Origin: JAOPZW01 sp963851295
Lineage (GTDB): Bacteria; Actinomycetota; Thermoleophilia; Solirubrobacterales; Solirubrobacteraceae
Length of the DNA: 64,000 nucleotides
Assembly (NCBI GenBank): GCA_963851295.1
Contig: CAWKOS010000003.1
Location: 1-64,000 of the forward strand
Direction: 5' to 3'
In this document: positions 9,983 through 18,605 of the stretch, in pieces
Numbering within the stretch: position 1 is the stretch's first letter
Layout: each line of letters begins with the position of its first letter
The notes under the pieces: model-generated
Seen by the model: the letters and a program-made list of their open reading frames with translations, nothing else
What the model was told of the DNA's origin: nothing
Database searches by the model: none
Made by a program: the position numbers and the translations under genes

Positions 9983-11296
9983 ATGACGGACGTGACCCAG
10001 GAGACGGAGAGGCTCAGGGAGCAGTTGGAGGCCGAGCGCGCGGCTCGGCGCGAGGCCGAGCGCGCGGCCGCGGACAACGCGCGCCTGCTCTACGAGCGCC
10101 AGGACGAGCTCGAGCTGCTCGAGATGGTCGCGGCCGCGTCGAACGAGGCGACGGCGATCGAGCCGGCGCTCGGCGCCGCGATCGTCCACGTCTGCGCCCA
10201 CATGCGCTGGCCCGTCGGCCACGCCTACCTCGCCGTCGGCCCCGGCGGCGCGCTGCGCACCGCGGGGGTCTGGTACCTCGAGGACGAGGCGCGCTACGCG
10301 GCCTTCCGCGACGCCAGCGAGCGCCCCGGGCTCGTCGCCTGGCTGCCCAGCCACGTGATGGCCACGGGCGAGCCGGCCTGGGTCGCCGACGTCGCCGACG
10401 AGCCCCGCTTCCAGCGCCGCGACGTCGCCCGCGAGGCCGGGCTGCGCTCCGGCTTCGCCTTCCCGATCCTCAGCGGCGCCCGCCCGGCCGGGGTGCTGGA
10501 GTTCTTCGCGGCCGGGCAGGCCGAGCCCGACCCCGGGCTGCTGCAGGTCATGGGGCAGATCGGCGTCGCGCTCGGGCGCGTGGTCGAGCGCGTGCGCGCC
10601 CGCGCCGAGCTCGAGCGCTCCAACGCCGACCTCGAGGCCTTCGCCTACGTCGCCTCGCACGACCTCGCCGAGCCGCTGCGCTCGGTGGCCGGCTTCGTCT
10701 CGCTGCTCGAGCGCCAATACGGCGAGGCGCTCGACGAGCAGGCGCGCGAGTTCATCGCCTACGCGGTCGACGGCGTCGAGCGCATGCAGGGGATGATCGA
10801 CGACCTCCTGCTCTACGCGCGGGCCGGCACGAGCGAGCTGCGCTGCGAGCGCGTCGCCGCGGGCGACCTCGTCGCCGAGGCGCTGCGCGACCTCGGCCCG
10901 GCGATCGCCGAGCGCGGGGCGCAGGTCGAGGTCGGCCCGCTCCCGGTGGTGCGCGCCGACGCCGGGCAGCTGCATCGCGTCCTGCAGAACCTGCTCGCCA
11001 ACGCGATCAAGTTCACCGCCGACGGGGTGGCGCCGCGGGTGGCGGTCACGGGCGCCCTCGCGGGCCCGGTGCACGAGCTGGCGGTGGCCGACAACGGGAT
11101 CGGGATCGAGACCGCGGAGGCCGAGCGGATCTTCGAGATGTTCGCGCGCGTCCCGGCCGAGGCGGCGCGCTTCCACGGGACCGGCCTCGGCCTCGCGATC
11201 TGCCGCCGGATCGTCGAGCGCCACGGCGGGCGCCTGTGGGTCGAGCCCAACGCGGGCGGCGGCAGCGTGTTCAAGCTCACGCTGCCGCTACCGTGA
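9983..11296 (+). CDS. GAF-domain sensor histidine kinase
   Basis: A 437-residue kinase with no membrane segment, hence probably cytoplasmic. Domains in order: an N-terminal coiled coil (about 5-45), a GAF sensor domain (about 50-200), a second short coiled coil, HisKA with the phospho-acceptor in YVASHDLAEPL (H226), and an HATPase domain with N-box NLLANAIKF (336-344), DNGIG (370-374) and GTGLGLAI (399-406). The layout resembles phytochrome-type and light or redox sensor kinases, but a GAF ligand cannot be read from sequence. No response regulator is adjacent, so it is an orphan. It diverges from leuB. Confidence 0.92.
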   Translation: MTDVTQETERLREQLEAERAARREAERAAADNARLLYERQDELELLEMVAAASNEATAIEPALGAAIVHVCAHMRWPVGHAYLAVGPGGALRTAGVWYLEDEARYAAFRDASERPGLVAWLPSHVMATGEPAWVADVADEPRFQRRDVAREAGLRSGFAFPILSGARPAGVLEFFAAGQAEPDPGLLQVMGQIGVALGRVVERVRARAELERSNADLEAFAYVASHDLAEPLRSVAGFVSLLERQYGEALDEQAREFIAYAVDGVERMQGMIDDLLLYARAGTSELRCERVAAGDLVAEALRDLGPAIAERGAQVEVGPLPVVRADAGQLHRVLQNLLANAIKFTADGVAPRVAVTGALAGPVHELAVADNGIGIETAEAERIFEMFARVPAEAARFHGTGLGLAICRRIVERHGGRLWVEPNAGGGSVFKLTLPLP

Positions 11297-11320
11297 GGGG
11301 CCGGTCCAGCCCGCCCCTGC

Positions 11321-12235
11321 ATGCTCGTCTACGTCGTCCGCCGCCTCATCTCCGTCGTCGTCGTGATGGTCGGCGTCGCCGCGCTCGTCTTCTCGGTCTT
11401 CTATGCCTTCCGGCCCGAGATCGTCTCCGACGGCAGCGGCTACGTGCCCCAGCTCGTGCACTTCCTCGACCGCGTCTTCCTGCACTTCGACCTGGGGACC
11501 TCGTCGGAGCGCAATCTGAGCTTCCAGCCGATCGCGCCGCTGCTGCGCCAGTCGTTCCCCGCCGACCTCTCGCTGGTCGCGGGCGGGCTGGTGCTCGGCT
11601 CGGCGGCGGGGGTCGCGCTCGGCGCCTTCGCCTCGCAGCGGCGCGGGACGCTCACCTCGCGCGCGCTCGACGGCTTCGCGGCCTTCGGCATGAGCGCGCC
11701 CGTCTACTGGGTGGGCGCCATGACCGTCGTCTTCTTCCACCCCGAGGTCGGCGAGATCGCGCGCCTGCCGATCAGCAAGCCCAACACCTACCAGCCGCTG
11801 ACCCACGACCCGCTGGCGTGGCTGCAGTCGCTGTGGCTGCCGTGGATCATCCTCAGCCTGCCGCTCGCGGCGATCGTGATGAGGATGATGCGCGCGACGC
11901 TGGGCGAGGTCTTCGAAGAGGACTTCGTGCGCACCGCGCGCGGCAAGGGCCTCTCCCCCGGCCGGGTCATGCGCCATCACGCGATCCCCGCCGCGAGCGC
12001 CCCCGTCATCTCGCTCGTCGGCGTGACCATGAGCACCATGGTCACCAACGCGATCCTGCTCGAGTACACGTTCAGCATCCCCGGCATGTTCCGTCTCATG
12101 ACCCAGGCGCTGGGCAACGCCGACCTCGCCGTCGTGCAGGGCGTCGCCATCGCCGGCGCCGTCCTGGTCGTCTCGGCGAACCTGCTCGCCGACCTCGTGC
12201 ACGCGTGGCTGGACCCACGCGTGCGCGAGGGCTGA
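11321..12235 (+). CDS. ABC transporter permease, DppB/OppB type, orphan
   Basis: A 304-residue inner-membrane permease of the peptide/nickel importer class. It has the N-terminal MLVYVVRRL signature and a first helix, and about six helices overall. The coupling (EAA) loop reads EDFVRTARGKGLSPGRVMRHHAIPAA with the usual conserved glycine, at about residues 203-228. A complete importer needs a DppC partner, a binding protein and DppD/F ATPases; none is near. It begins 24 bases after the kinase and could be co-transcribed with it. It may use components encoded elsewhere or be a relic. Confidence 0.88.
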   Translation: MLVYVVRRLISVVVVMVGVAALVFSVFYAFRPEIVSDGSGYVPQLVHFLDRVFLHFDLGTSSERNLSFQPIAPLLRQSFPADLSLVAGGLVLGSAAGVALGAFASQRRGTLTSRALDGFAAFGMSAPVYWVGAMTVVFFHPEVGEIARLPISKPNTYQPLTHDPLAWLQSLWLPWIILSLPLAAIVMRMMRATLGEVFEEDFVRTARGKGLSPGRVMRHHAIPAASAPVISLVGVTMSTMVTNAILLEYTFSIPGMFRLMTQALGNADLAVVQGVAIAGAVLVVSANLLADLVHAWLDPRVREG

Positions 12236-12239
12236 TCCG

Positions 12240-12770
12240 TTACGCAGCCAAGGACGCAACCGCCGTCCCGAGTCGTTCGGGGGCGCCGGCGCGCAGCATC
12301 TGCGCCACGCTGCGGCGCGCCCTGAACAACCGCGGCGTCAGCGTGGTCTCGCGCACGCCCAGCGCACGGGCGGCTTCGCCGTAGCGGAGCCCGGCCACGT
12401 CGACGGCGACCAGGGCCTCGCGAAACGGGCGCGGAAGCGCGGCGATCGCCTCGAGCACGAGCCGCGCCTCGACGATCTCGTGCGGCGGAGGGCCGCCCGT
12501 GTCCTCGATGTACTCGAGCTGCTCGCCGGTGGCGAGCGCCGGTCTGCTGCGCGCTCGGCGCAGGTTGCTGATGAAGGTGTTGCGCAACACCGTCAGCAGG
12601 TAGCCCAGGTCGTCTTCGTTGCGCAGCGACCGTGGGCGCGACAGAACCCGCACATAGGTGTCCTGAACCAGATCCTCGGCCTGCTCGCGCGAGCAGCACA
12701 GCGCGCGAGCGGCTCGGTAGAGACGGTCGAGATGGTCGCCCAGCCCCGCCGGATCGAGCACGCGGGTCAT
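12240..12770 (-). CDS. ECF-family RNA polymerase sigma factor
   Basis: A 176-residue sigma-70 family regulator with only regions 2 and 4. Region 2 is at about 15-80 (SREQAEDLVQDTYVRVL, then YLLTVLRNTFISNLRR). Region 4 is at about 108-160 (LPRPFREALVAVDVAGLRYGEAARALGV), which binds the -35 element. The ATG at 12770 overlaps the stop of the tautomerase gene (ATGA), so the two are co-translated. No anti-sigma gene adjoins it, unlike the second ECF factor at 29885. The end nearly abuts the convergent permease gene, with 4 bases between. Confidence 0.9.
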   Translation of the reverse strand: MTRVLDPAGLGDHLDRLYRAARALCCSREQAEDLVQDTYVRVLSRPRSLRNEDDLGYLLTVLRNTFISNLRRARSRPALATGEQLEYIEDTGGPPPHEIVEARLVLEAIAALPRPFREALVAVDVAGLRYGEAARALGVRETTLTPRLFRARRSVAQMLRAGAPERLGTAVASLAA

Positions 12771-12994
12771 GGCCGGTCGCCCGCGCGCGCGAGCGCCCTG
12801 ACGTCGTCGGCGACGAGCGCCTTGCCACCGATGCTCCATGCGCCGCCCGTGACCTCTTCGACGATGCACCAGGTGAGGTGGCGCGTGCTCTCGCCCTCGA
12901 TCGCGACCATCGCGTCGGTGAGGCGCTCGGCAATCTCCTGCTTCTGAAGCGCCGTGAAGACGCCGTCGATGACCTTGACCTGGATGAGTGGCAT
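12767..12994 (-). CDS. 4-oxalocrotonate tautomerase family protein
   Basis: A 75-residue protein starting MPLIQVKVIDGVF. In this family the initiator Met is removed and Pro-1 is the catalytic base of keto-enol tautomerisation. The length and the block HLTWCIVEEV followed by WSIGGK match the small tautomerase fold. It is the first gene of a two-gene unit, overlapping the sigma factor by four bases, and diverges from the LuxR-type regulator at 13130. The substrate is unknown; nothing for aromatic degradation is nearby. A tautomerase coupled to a sigma factor is unusual. Confidence 0.88.
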   Translation of the reverse strand: MPLIQVKVIDGVFTALQKQEIAERLTDAMVAIEGESTRHLTWCIVEEVTGGAWSIGGKALVADDVRALARAGDRP

Positions 12995-13129
12995 GCGGTG
13001 GTTCTCCTCGGGCTGACGGACGTGCCGGCCATGGTCCGCCGTCCCCGCGCCGCGCACATCGGGTGGATCCCCGACATCGACCCCCGAACATTGCGTGGCC
13101 TGCCGTGCGCGGCTTACGATCGCGCGGCG

Positions 13130-15985
13130 ATGGACCAGCCGGGATCCGCTCCACCGGCGGTGCTGCTCGAGCGCGAGCACGAGGTGGCGCGCGTGCGCGC
13201 GGTCTTGGGCGCCGTCGGGCGGCGCGCCGGCGGGACCCTGGTGATCGAGGGTGCCCCGGGGATCGGCAAGTCGCGGCTGCTCGAGGCGGCACGGTCGTGG
13301 GCGCCGGACGTCGGCGTCCGCGTCCTCGCGGCGCGCGCCACCGAGCTCGAGCACGGCTTCCCGTTCGGGATCGTCCGCCAGCTCTTCGAGCGCCCGCTGC
13401 TGGAGGCCGACGCGGGCGAGCGCGCGCGCTGGCTGGCCGGCGCGGCGGCGCTGGCCTCGGACGTGCTCACGGCGGCGCCGACGCGGGCGCCGCCGGCCGG
13501 CCCGTCCGGCAGCGATCCGGGCTATGCGTGGCAGCACGGCCTCTACTGGCTGGCGTCGAACCTCTCCGCCGATGCGCCCCTCGTGCTCGTGATCGACGAC
13601 CTGCAATGGTGCGACGCGCCATCGGCCAGCGCGCTCGCGTTCATGGCACGCCGGCTCGAGGGGCAGCCGCTCGGGCTGATCCTCGCCACCCGGCCGCTCG
13701 ATCCCCTGCTGGCGCCCGAAGCGGCGACGCTGGTCGCCGACCCCGCCACCGAGCTGCTGCGCCCCTCCCCGCTCTCGTCGGCGGCGATCGGCACGCTTGT
13801 CGCCGAGCGGCTGGCCGACGAGCCCGACGACCGGTTCGTCAGCGCGTGCCTCGACGTGACGGGCGGCAACCCGTTCCTGCTCGGCGAGCTGCTGGGCGAG
13901 GCGGCGGCGCGGGGACTCGATCCCACCGCTGCCGCCGCGGCCGAAGTCGGCGCCATGGTCCCGCGCGGCGTGGCCAATGCGGTCCTGCTGCGGTTGGCGC
14001 GGCTGGTGCCCACGGCCGCCGTCCTCGCCCGCGCGCTCAGCGCCCTCGGAGACGGTGCGCAGGTCGGCGACGCGGCACGGCTGGCCGACCTCGCGGGCGA
14101 GGACCTGGAGGCTGCGATGGCGGCGCTCGTCTCCGCCGGGGTCGTGGAATCCGGGGGCACCGTCCGCTTCGCCCACCCGATCCTGCGCGCCGCGATCTAC
14201 GACGACCTCTCCCTCGCCGAGCGCGAGCGTCTCCACGCCGCCGCCGCGGCGATCCTGCGCGAGCGCGGAGCTCCCGCCGGGCAGGTCGCCGCGCAGGTCA
14301 TGCACACCGAGCCGGCCGCCGACCCCGAGGCGGTGGCGCTGCTGCGCGAGGCCGCGCGCGACGCGCTGGCCATGGGCGACGCCGTCGAGGCGGCCACCCT
14401 GCTCGCCCGCGCGTTGGACGAGCCCCCCACCGACGGCCAACGCGGCGCCGTCGTGCTCGAGCTCGGCCAGGCGCATGCCCGCACCGGCGCGGCCGAGGCG
14501 ATCGCTCCGCTGTCGGAGATCGTCGAGCACGGAGAGGATCCCGACGCGGTCGCCGCGGCGGCGATCGAGCTCGGCGGCATGCTCTTCTTCGCGGGCCGCG
14601 CCGCCGAGGGCGCGGCGATCCTGCGCCGCGCCCAGGAGCGGCTCCCGGCGTCGGAGCCGGCGCGCGGGGTGTTGGAGGTCGCGCTGCTGGGGGCGAGCTA
14701 CACGTCGGTGTCCGCCCGACGCGAGGCCGAGCCGACGATCGCCCGGCTGCGCGATCCGGGCGGGCCGGCCACCAGCGTGCTGGAGGCGACGACGCTCGCC
14801 ACGCTGGCCATGGACGAGGTGATGTACCTGCGCTCCGCGTCGACCGCGATCGACCTTGCCGAGCGCGCCCTCGCCGCGGGCCTCCCGCTCGAGCCCCATC
14901 GCGGCGAGAACTGGGTGATCCTGGCCCTCGCGGCGCTGTCGGCCTCGGACGACAGCGACGCGGCGCTGCGGGGCTGCGACGAGATCCTCGCGCGGGCGCG
15001 CAAGCGCGGCGCGGCGCTGGCCGTGGTGAGCATGCAGGCCCTTCGCGCGGGCGTCGCGGTGCGCAGCGGAGAGGTGACCGCCGCACGGGCGGACGCGGAG
15101 GCGGCGATCGAGCGCGCCCCCGACATGCTGGGCGCCGAGTACCTCGTCCTGGCGGTGTCGGCGGCGGTGTTCGCCGGCCTCGACCGCGACGAGACCCCCG
15201 CCTCCCTGCGACGGCTCATCGACCGCGCCGGCGTTCGCTACGACACCGAGTTCATCCCGGGCTCGCAGCTGCGCCTCGCGTCAGGCATGCTGCGCGCCGC
15301 GGCCGGCGACCACGAGGCCGCGGTCGACGAGCTGCGCGGCTGCGAGCTCGACCATCCGACGCTCGGCGGCGAGAACCCGGCCGTGCTCGCCTGGCGCTCG
15401 GCGGCGGCCCTCTCGCTGGCCGAGCTCGGGCGCCACGACGAGGCTCGCGGCCTGGCGGCCGAGGAGGTGCGCCGTGCCCGGTCCTTCGGCGCGGCGCGCG
15501 CCGTCGGCGTCGCCCTGCGCGCCCAGGCGCTCGTCGGCCCTCCGGCCGAGCGGGCCGACACGCTGCGGGCGGCGCTCGAGGTGCTGGCACGCTCGCAGGC
15601 GCGGCTCGAGCACGCCCGCGCGCTGGTCGACCTTGGCGCCACCCTGCGCGCCGTCGGGCAGCGCGGCGCGGCCCGCGACCCCCTGCTCGAGGGGCTCGCC
15701 GTGGCCGCGCGCTGCGGCGCCCGCACCCTCGAGCGGCGTGCGCGGGCCGAGCTGGGCGCGATCGGCATCCGGCCGCGACGCAGCGATCAGGCGGGCCCGG
15801 ACTCGCTGACGCCAAGCGAGCGGCGCGTCGTGGAGCTCGCCGCCTCCGGCGCCACCAACCGGGAGATCGCCCAGGAGCTGTTCGTCACCGAGAAGACGGT
15901 CGAGACGCACCTGGGGCGCGCGTTCCGCAAGCTCGACGTCTCGTCGCGACGCCAGCTGCCCGACGTGCTCGCCCGCGCTGATTGA
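13130..15985 (+). CDS. LuxR-family regulator with N-terminal AAA ATPase
   Basis: A 951-residue large ATP-binding LuxR (LAL/MalT-like) regulator. Walker A is GAPGIGKS (41-48), a Walker B-like strand VLVIDDLQW follows near residue 150, and GGNPFLLGEL is a typical STAND-ATPase block. A long alpha-helical TPR-like middle (about 380-870) probably senses an inducer or partner. The last 65 residues form the LuxR helix-turn-helix (LTPSERRVVELAASGATNREIAQELF). The ATG at 13130 is chosen because the family homology begins there, although the frame is open further upstream. It diverges from the tautomerase-sigma pair across 135 bases and may control it. Confidence 0.92.
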   Translation: MDQPGSAPPAVLLEREHEVARVRAVLGAVGRRAGGTLVIEGAPGIGKSRLLEAARSWAPDVGVRVLAARATELEHGFPFGIVRQLFERPLLEADAGERARWLAGAAALASDVLTAAPTRAPPAGPSGSDPGYAWQHGLYWLASNLSADAPLVLVIDDLQWCDAPSASALAFMARRLEGQPLGLILATRPLDPLLAPEAATLVADPATELLRPSPLSSAAIGTLVAERLADEPDDRFVSACLDVTGGNPFLLGELLGEAAARGLDPTAAAAAEVGAMVPRGVANAVLLRLARLVPTAAVLARALSALGDGAQVGDAARLADLAGEDLEAAMAALVSAGVVESGGTVRFAHPILRAAIYDDLSLAERERLHAAAAAILRERGAPAGQVAAQVMHTEPAADPEAVALLREAARDALAMGDAVEAATLLARALDEPPTDGQRGAVVLELGQAHARTGAAEAIAPLSEIVEHGEDPDAVAAAAIELGGMLFFAGRAAEGAAILRRAQERLPASEPARGVLEVALLGASYTSVSARREAEPTIARLRDPGGPATSVLEATTLATLAMDEVMYLRSASTAIDLAERALAAGLPLEPHRGENWVILALAALSASDDSDAALRGCDEILARARKRGAALAVVSMQALRAGVAVRSGEVTAARADAEAAIERAPDMLGAEYLVLAVSAAVFAGLDRDETPASLRRLIDRAGVRYDTEFIPGSQLRLASGMLRAAAGDHEAAVDELRGCELDHPTLGGENPAVLAWRSAAALSLAELGRHDEARGLAAEEVRRARSFGAARAVGVALRAQALVGPPAERADTLRAALEVLARSQARLEHARALVDLGATLRAVGQRGAARDPLLEGLAVAARCGARTLERRARAELGAIGIRPRRSDQAGPDSLTPSERRVVELAASGATNREIAQELFVTEKTVETHLGRAFRKLDVSSRRQLPDVLARAD

Positions 15986-15999
15986 CGCCGGCGCGACGG

Positions 16000-16572
16000 T
16001 CAGAGCGCCGTCGTGACCGGGCCGCTGCGCTCGCGGTCGTGCTCGTAGGCGTCGATGGCGCCGGACTCCTGGAGAGTCAGGGCGATGTCGTCGAGGCCGT
16101 TGAGGAGGCGGTGCTTGACCTCGGGGTCGATGTCGAAGTGCGCACGATGAACCCCATCCCCACCCACCCAGCGGACCTCCTGCTCGGCGAGGTCGACCTG
16201 GGCCTCGCGGGCCTCCGCGATCGCCCTGACGTCCTCGGCGGGCAGCTCGACCGGGAGCAGGCCGATCTTGGTGCAGTTGGAGCGGAAGATGTCGGCGAAG
16301 CTCGGCGCGATGACCGCGCGGAAGCCGTAGTCCTCGAGCGCCCAGGGCGCGTGCTCGCGGCTCGAGCCGCAGCCGAAGTTACGCCCGGCGACGAGGATCT
16401 CGTTGCGCGGCAGGTCCCAGTCGGGCTCCTTCGCCCAGTCGTAGAAGAGGAACTCGCCGAAGCCCGTGCGCTCGACGCGCTTGAGGAACTGCTTGGGGAT
16501 GATCTGGTCGGTGTCGACGTCGTCGCGGTTGAGGACGGACACCGGCCCCGTGATCGTCTCGATGGCGCGCAT
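16000..16572 (-). CDS. leuD: 3-isopropylmalate dehydratase small subunit
   Basis: Swivel-domain subunit of isopropylmalate isomerase, 190 residues. It carries the DDVDTDQIIPKQFLK and GRNFGCGSSREHAPWAL signatures, which include the loop closing the substrate site. The start is the ATG at 16572: GGAG stands nine bases upstream and homology begins at RAIETITGPV. An ATG at 16587 would place its ribosome site without spacing. It follows leuC by 5 bases and works in the LeuC-LeuD complex. Its end faces the end of the LuxR-type gene, 14 bases away. Confidence 0.96.
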   Translation of the reverse strand: MRAIETITGPVSVLNRDDVDTDQIIPKQFLKRVERTGFGEFLFYDWAKEPDWDLPRNEILVAGRNFGCGSSREHAPWALEDYGFRAVIAPSFADIFRSNCTKIGLLPVELPAEDVRAIAEAREAQVDLAEQEVRWVGGDGVHRAHFDIDPEVKHRLLNGLDDIALTLQESGAIDAYEHDRERSGPVTTAL

Positions 16573-16577
16573 CGGCG

Positions 16578-17924
16578 TCAGCTCCATTCCCTGATGTCGA
16601 CGAAGTGGCCCTCGATGGCGGCCGCGGCGGCCATCTCCGGGCTGACGAGATGCGTGCGCCCGCCACGGCCCTGGCGGCCCTCGAAGTTGCGGTTCGAGGT
16701 CGAGGCGCAGCGCTCGCCGGGCTTGAGGATGTCGGGGTTCATGCCCAGGCACATCGAGCACCCGGCGCCGCGCCAGTCGAAGCCGGCGGCGCGGAAGACC
16801 TCGTCGAGGCCCTCGGCCTCGGCCTGGAGCTTCACCTGCACCGAGCCCGGGACCACCATCGCGTAGATGTCGGAGGCCACCTTGCGGCCCTCGACCACGC
16901 GCGCCGCGGCGCGCAGGTCGCCGATGCGCGAGTTGGTGCACGAGCCGATGAAGACGCGGTCCAGGCGGATGTCCTGGATCGCCGTCCCGGGCTCGAGGTC
17001 CATGTAGACCAGGGCGCGCTCCTCGCCCTCGGTCGACGGCTCCGGGATGCAGCCGGCGACGCCGATGACCTGCGCCGGGTTCGTCCCCCAGCTCACCATC
17101 GGGCTCAGCGCGCCGGCGTCGACCACGACCTCGCGGTCGAAGCTCGCGCCCGCGTCGGTGTGCAGCTCGCTCCAGGCCGGGTCGACCTGCGCCCCGTGCT
17201 CGTCGACCCACGCGAAGGTGGTGTCGTCGGGGGCGACCATGCCCGCGCGCCCGCCGCCCTCGATGGTCATGTTGCAGACCGTCATGCGGCCCTCCATCGA
17301 CAGCTTCTCGACGGCCGGGCCCGCGTACTCGACGACGTGGCCGGTCGCGCCGTCGACGCCCATCTCCCCGATCGTGCCGAGGATGAGGTCCTTTGCCGTG
17401 ACGCCGAAGCCGAGCTCGCCCTCGTAGCGGATGCGCATCGACCTCGGCTTGCGCTGGACCAGGCACTGGGTCGCGAGCACGTGCTCGACCTCGCTCGTGC
17501 CGATGCCGAAGGCCAGCGCCCCGAAGGCGCCGTGGGTGGCGGTGTGGCTGTCGCCGCAGACGATCGTCATCCCGGGCTGGGTGACGCCCAGCTCGGGCCC
17601 GATGACGTGGACGATCCCCTGTTGCTCGGAGCCCAGCGAGTACAGCGGGATGCCGAACTCCTGGCAGTTGCGCTCGAGGGTCTGCACCTGCACGCGGCTG
17701 AGCTCGTCCTTGATGCGCGCCGCGACCGGCGTGCCGTCGGTGGGCACGTTGTGGTCGGCGGTGGCCAGCGTGCGGTCGGGCCGGCGCACCGCGCGCCCGG
17801 CGAGCCGCAGCCCGTCGAAGGCCTGCGGGCTCGTGACCTCGTGCACGAGGTGCAGGTCGATGTAGATGAGGTTCTCGGCGACCTCGTGGGCGTCCCAGAT
17901 CTTGTCGAACAGCGAACGCGGCAT
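16578..17924 (-). CDS. leuC: 3-isopropylmalate dehydratase large subunit
   Basis: Aconitase-family [4Fe-4S] subunit that isomerises 2- to 3-isopropylmalate, 448 residues and full length. It has VCGDSHTATHGAFGAL, the cluster cysteine in RVFIGSCTNSRIGDL and the pair in GAGCSMCLGMNPD. The ATG at 17924 is preceded by AGGAG about 12 bases upstream. That site overlaps the end of the XRE-cupin regulator gene, whose stop lies 8 bases before the start. The regulator, leuC and leuD are therefore read as one operon. Confidence 0.97.
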   Translation of the reverse strand: MPRSLFDKIWDAHEVAENLIYIDLHLVHEVTSPQAFDGLRLAGRAVRRPDRTLATADHNVPTDGTPVAARIKDELSRVQVQTLERNCQEFGIPLYSLGSEQQGIVHVIGPELGVTQPGMTIVCGDSHTATHGAFGALAFGIGTSEVEHVLATQCLVQRKPRSMRIRYEGELGFGVTAKDLILGTIGEMGVDGATGHVVEYAGPAVEKLSMEGRMTVCNMTIEGGGRAGMVAPDDTTFAWVDEHGAQVDPAWSELHTDAGASFDREVVVDAGALSPMVSWGTNPAQVIGVAGCIPEPSTEGEERALVYMDLEPGTAIQDIRLDRVFIGSCTNSRIGDLRAAARVVEGRKVASDIYAMVVPGSVQVKLQAEAEGLDEVFRAAGFDWRGAGCSMCLGMNPDILKPGERCASTSNRNFEGRQGRGGRTHLVSPEMAAAAAIEGHFVDIREWS

Positions 17925-17932
17925 GGTGTCGA

Positions 17933-18520
17933 TCAGCTCCTGCGCAGGCCGGCGGACACGACGGCCAGCAGGGCCGCCTCGTCCGGGCCGGGGTTCTCGA
18001 AGTGGTGGGGCAGGTCGGCGTCGAAGGTGACGCAGTCGCCGGTGGCCAGCTCGTGGCGCTCGCCGTCGATGTCGAGCACCACGACGCCCTCCTGGACGAG
18101 GGCGATCTCGCGGCTGCCGGGCTCGTGCATCGGCGGGTCGCCCGGGCCACCGGTCTGGGCGCCGGGCGCGAGGACGTGGCGGCTGAGCTCGGCGCGCTGG
18201 CCCGGCAGCGGCGCGGTGAGGACCTCGACGCGGTGGCCGGCCTGGGGCGAGCCGCCGCGGCGGCGCTCGCCGGCGCGGACGATGGTCACCGTCCCGGCCT
18301 CGTCGAGGCGCAGGAGCTGGCTGAGGCGCAGCTCCAGACCGGCGGCGATGCGGCCGGCGACCTGCAGGGTCGGGCTCGTCTCGCCGCGCTCGACCTGGCT
18401 GAGCATCGGAGCGCTCACGCCCGAGCGCACCGCCAGGTCGCGCAGCGAGAGGTCCATCGCCTCGCGCAGCGCCCGGACGCGCGGGCCGATGTGGATGTGG
18501 GTGTCGACCGCGACGGCCAC
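17933..18520 (-). CDS. XRE-family transcriptional regulator with cupin domain
   Basis: A 195-residue regulator. The N-terminal helix-turn-helix is at about 11-70 (VRALREAMDLSLRDLAVRSG, then QVERGETSPTL) and the C-terminal cupin barrel at about 105-190, with DGERHELATGDCVTFDADLPHHF as its typical small-ligand fold block. The GTG at 18520 is used because upstream sequence lacks coding character and turns AT-rich. It precedes leuC by 8 bases. HTH-cupin proteins usually bind a small metabolite through the cupin, so local control of leuCD by a leucine-pathway intermediate is a reasonable inference that the sequence does not prove. Confidence 0.9.
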   Translation of the reverse strand: MAVAVDTHIHIGPRVRALREAMDLSLRDLAVRSGVSAPMLSQVERGETSPTLQVAGRIAAGLELRLSQLLRLDEAGTVTIVRAGERRRGGSPQAGHRVEVLTAPLPGQRAELSRHVLAPGAQTGGPGDPPMHEPGSREIALVQEGVVVLDIDGERHELATGDCVTFDADLPHHFENPGPDEAALLAVVSAGLRRS

Positions 18521-18550
18521 AATACAAACGTACGCTATCACGTACAGCGC
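18521..18550. promoter_or_regulatory. AT-rich promoter with paired ACGTAC sites, probable XRE-cupin operator
   Basis: Between the divergent XRE-cupin and patatin-like genes the local composition drops sharply from the high GC around it. Two identical ACGTAC hexamers stand at 18528-18533 and 18540-18545, 12 bases apart. Each contains the palindrome GTAC, and the interval also reads as TACG-N6-CGTA. Regularly spaced short palindromes just ahead of an autoregulated HTH gene are what an operator looks like. The assignment to this regulator is inference. Confidence 0.45.
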
Positions 18551-18605
18551 TGCAAGCCGTGGGCGCTCCGGCGTGCGACCACGGCCGCGCTCTAGGGTGG
18601 CCGGG

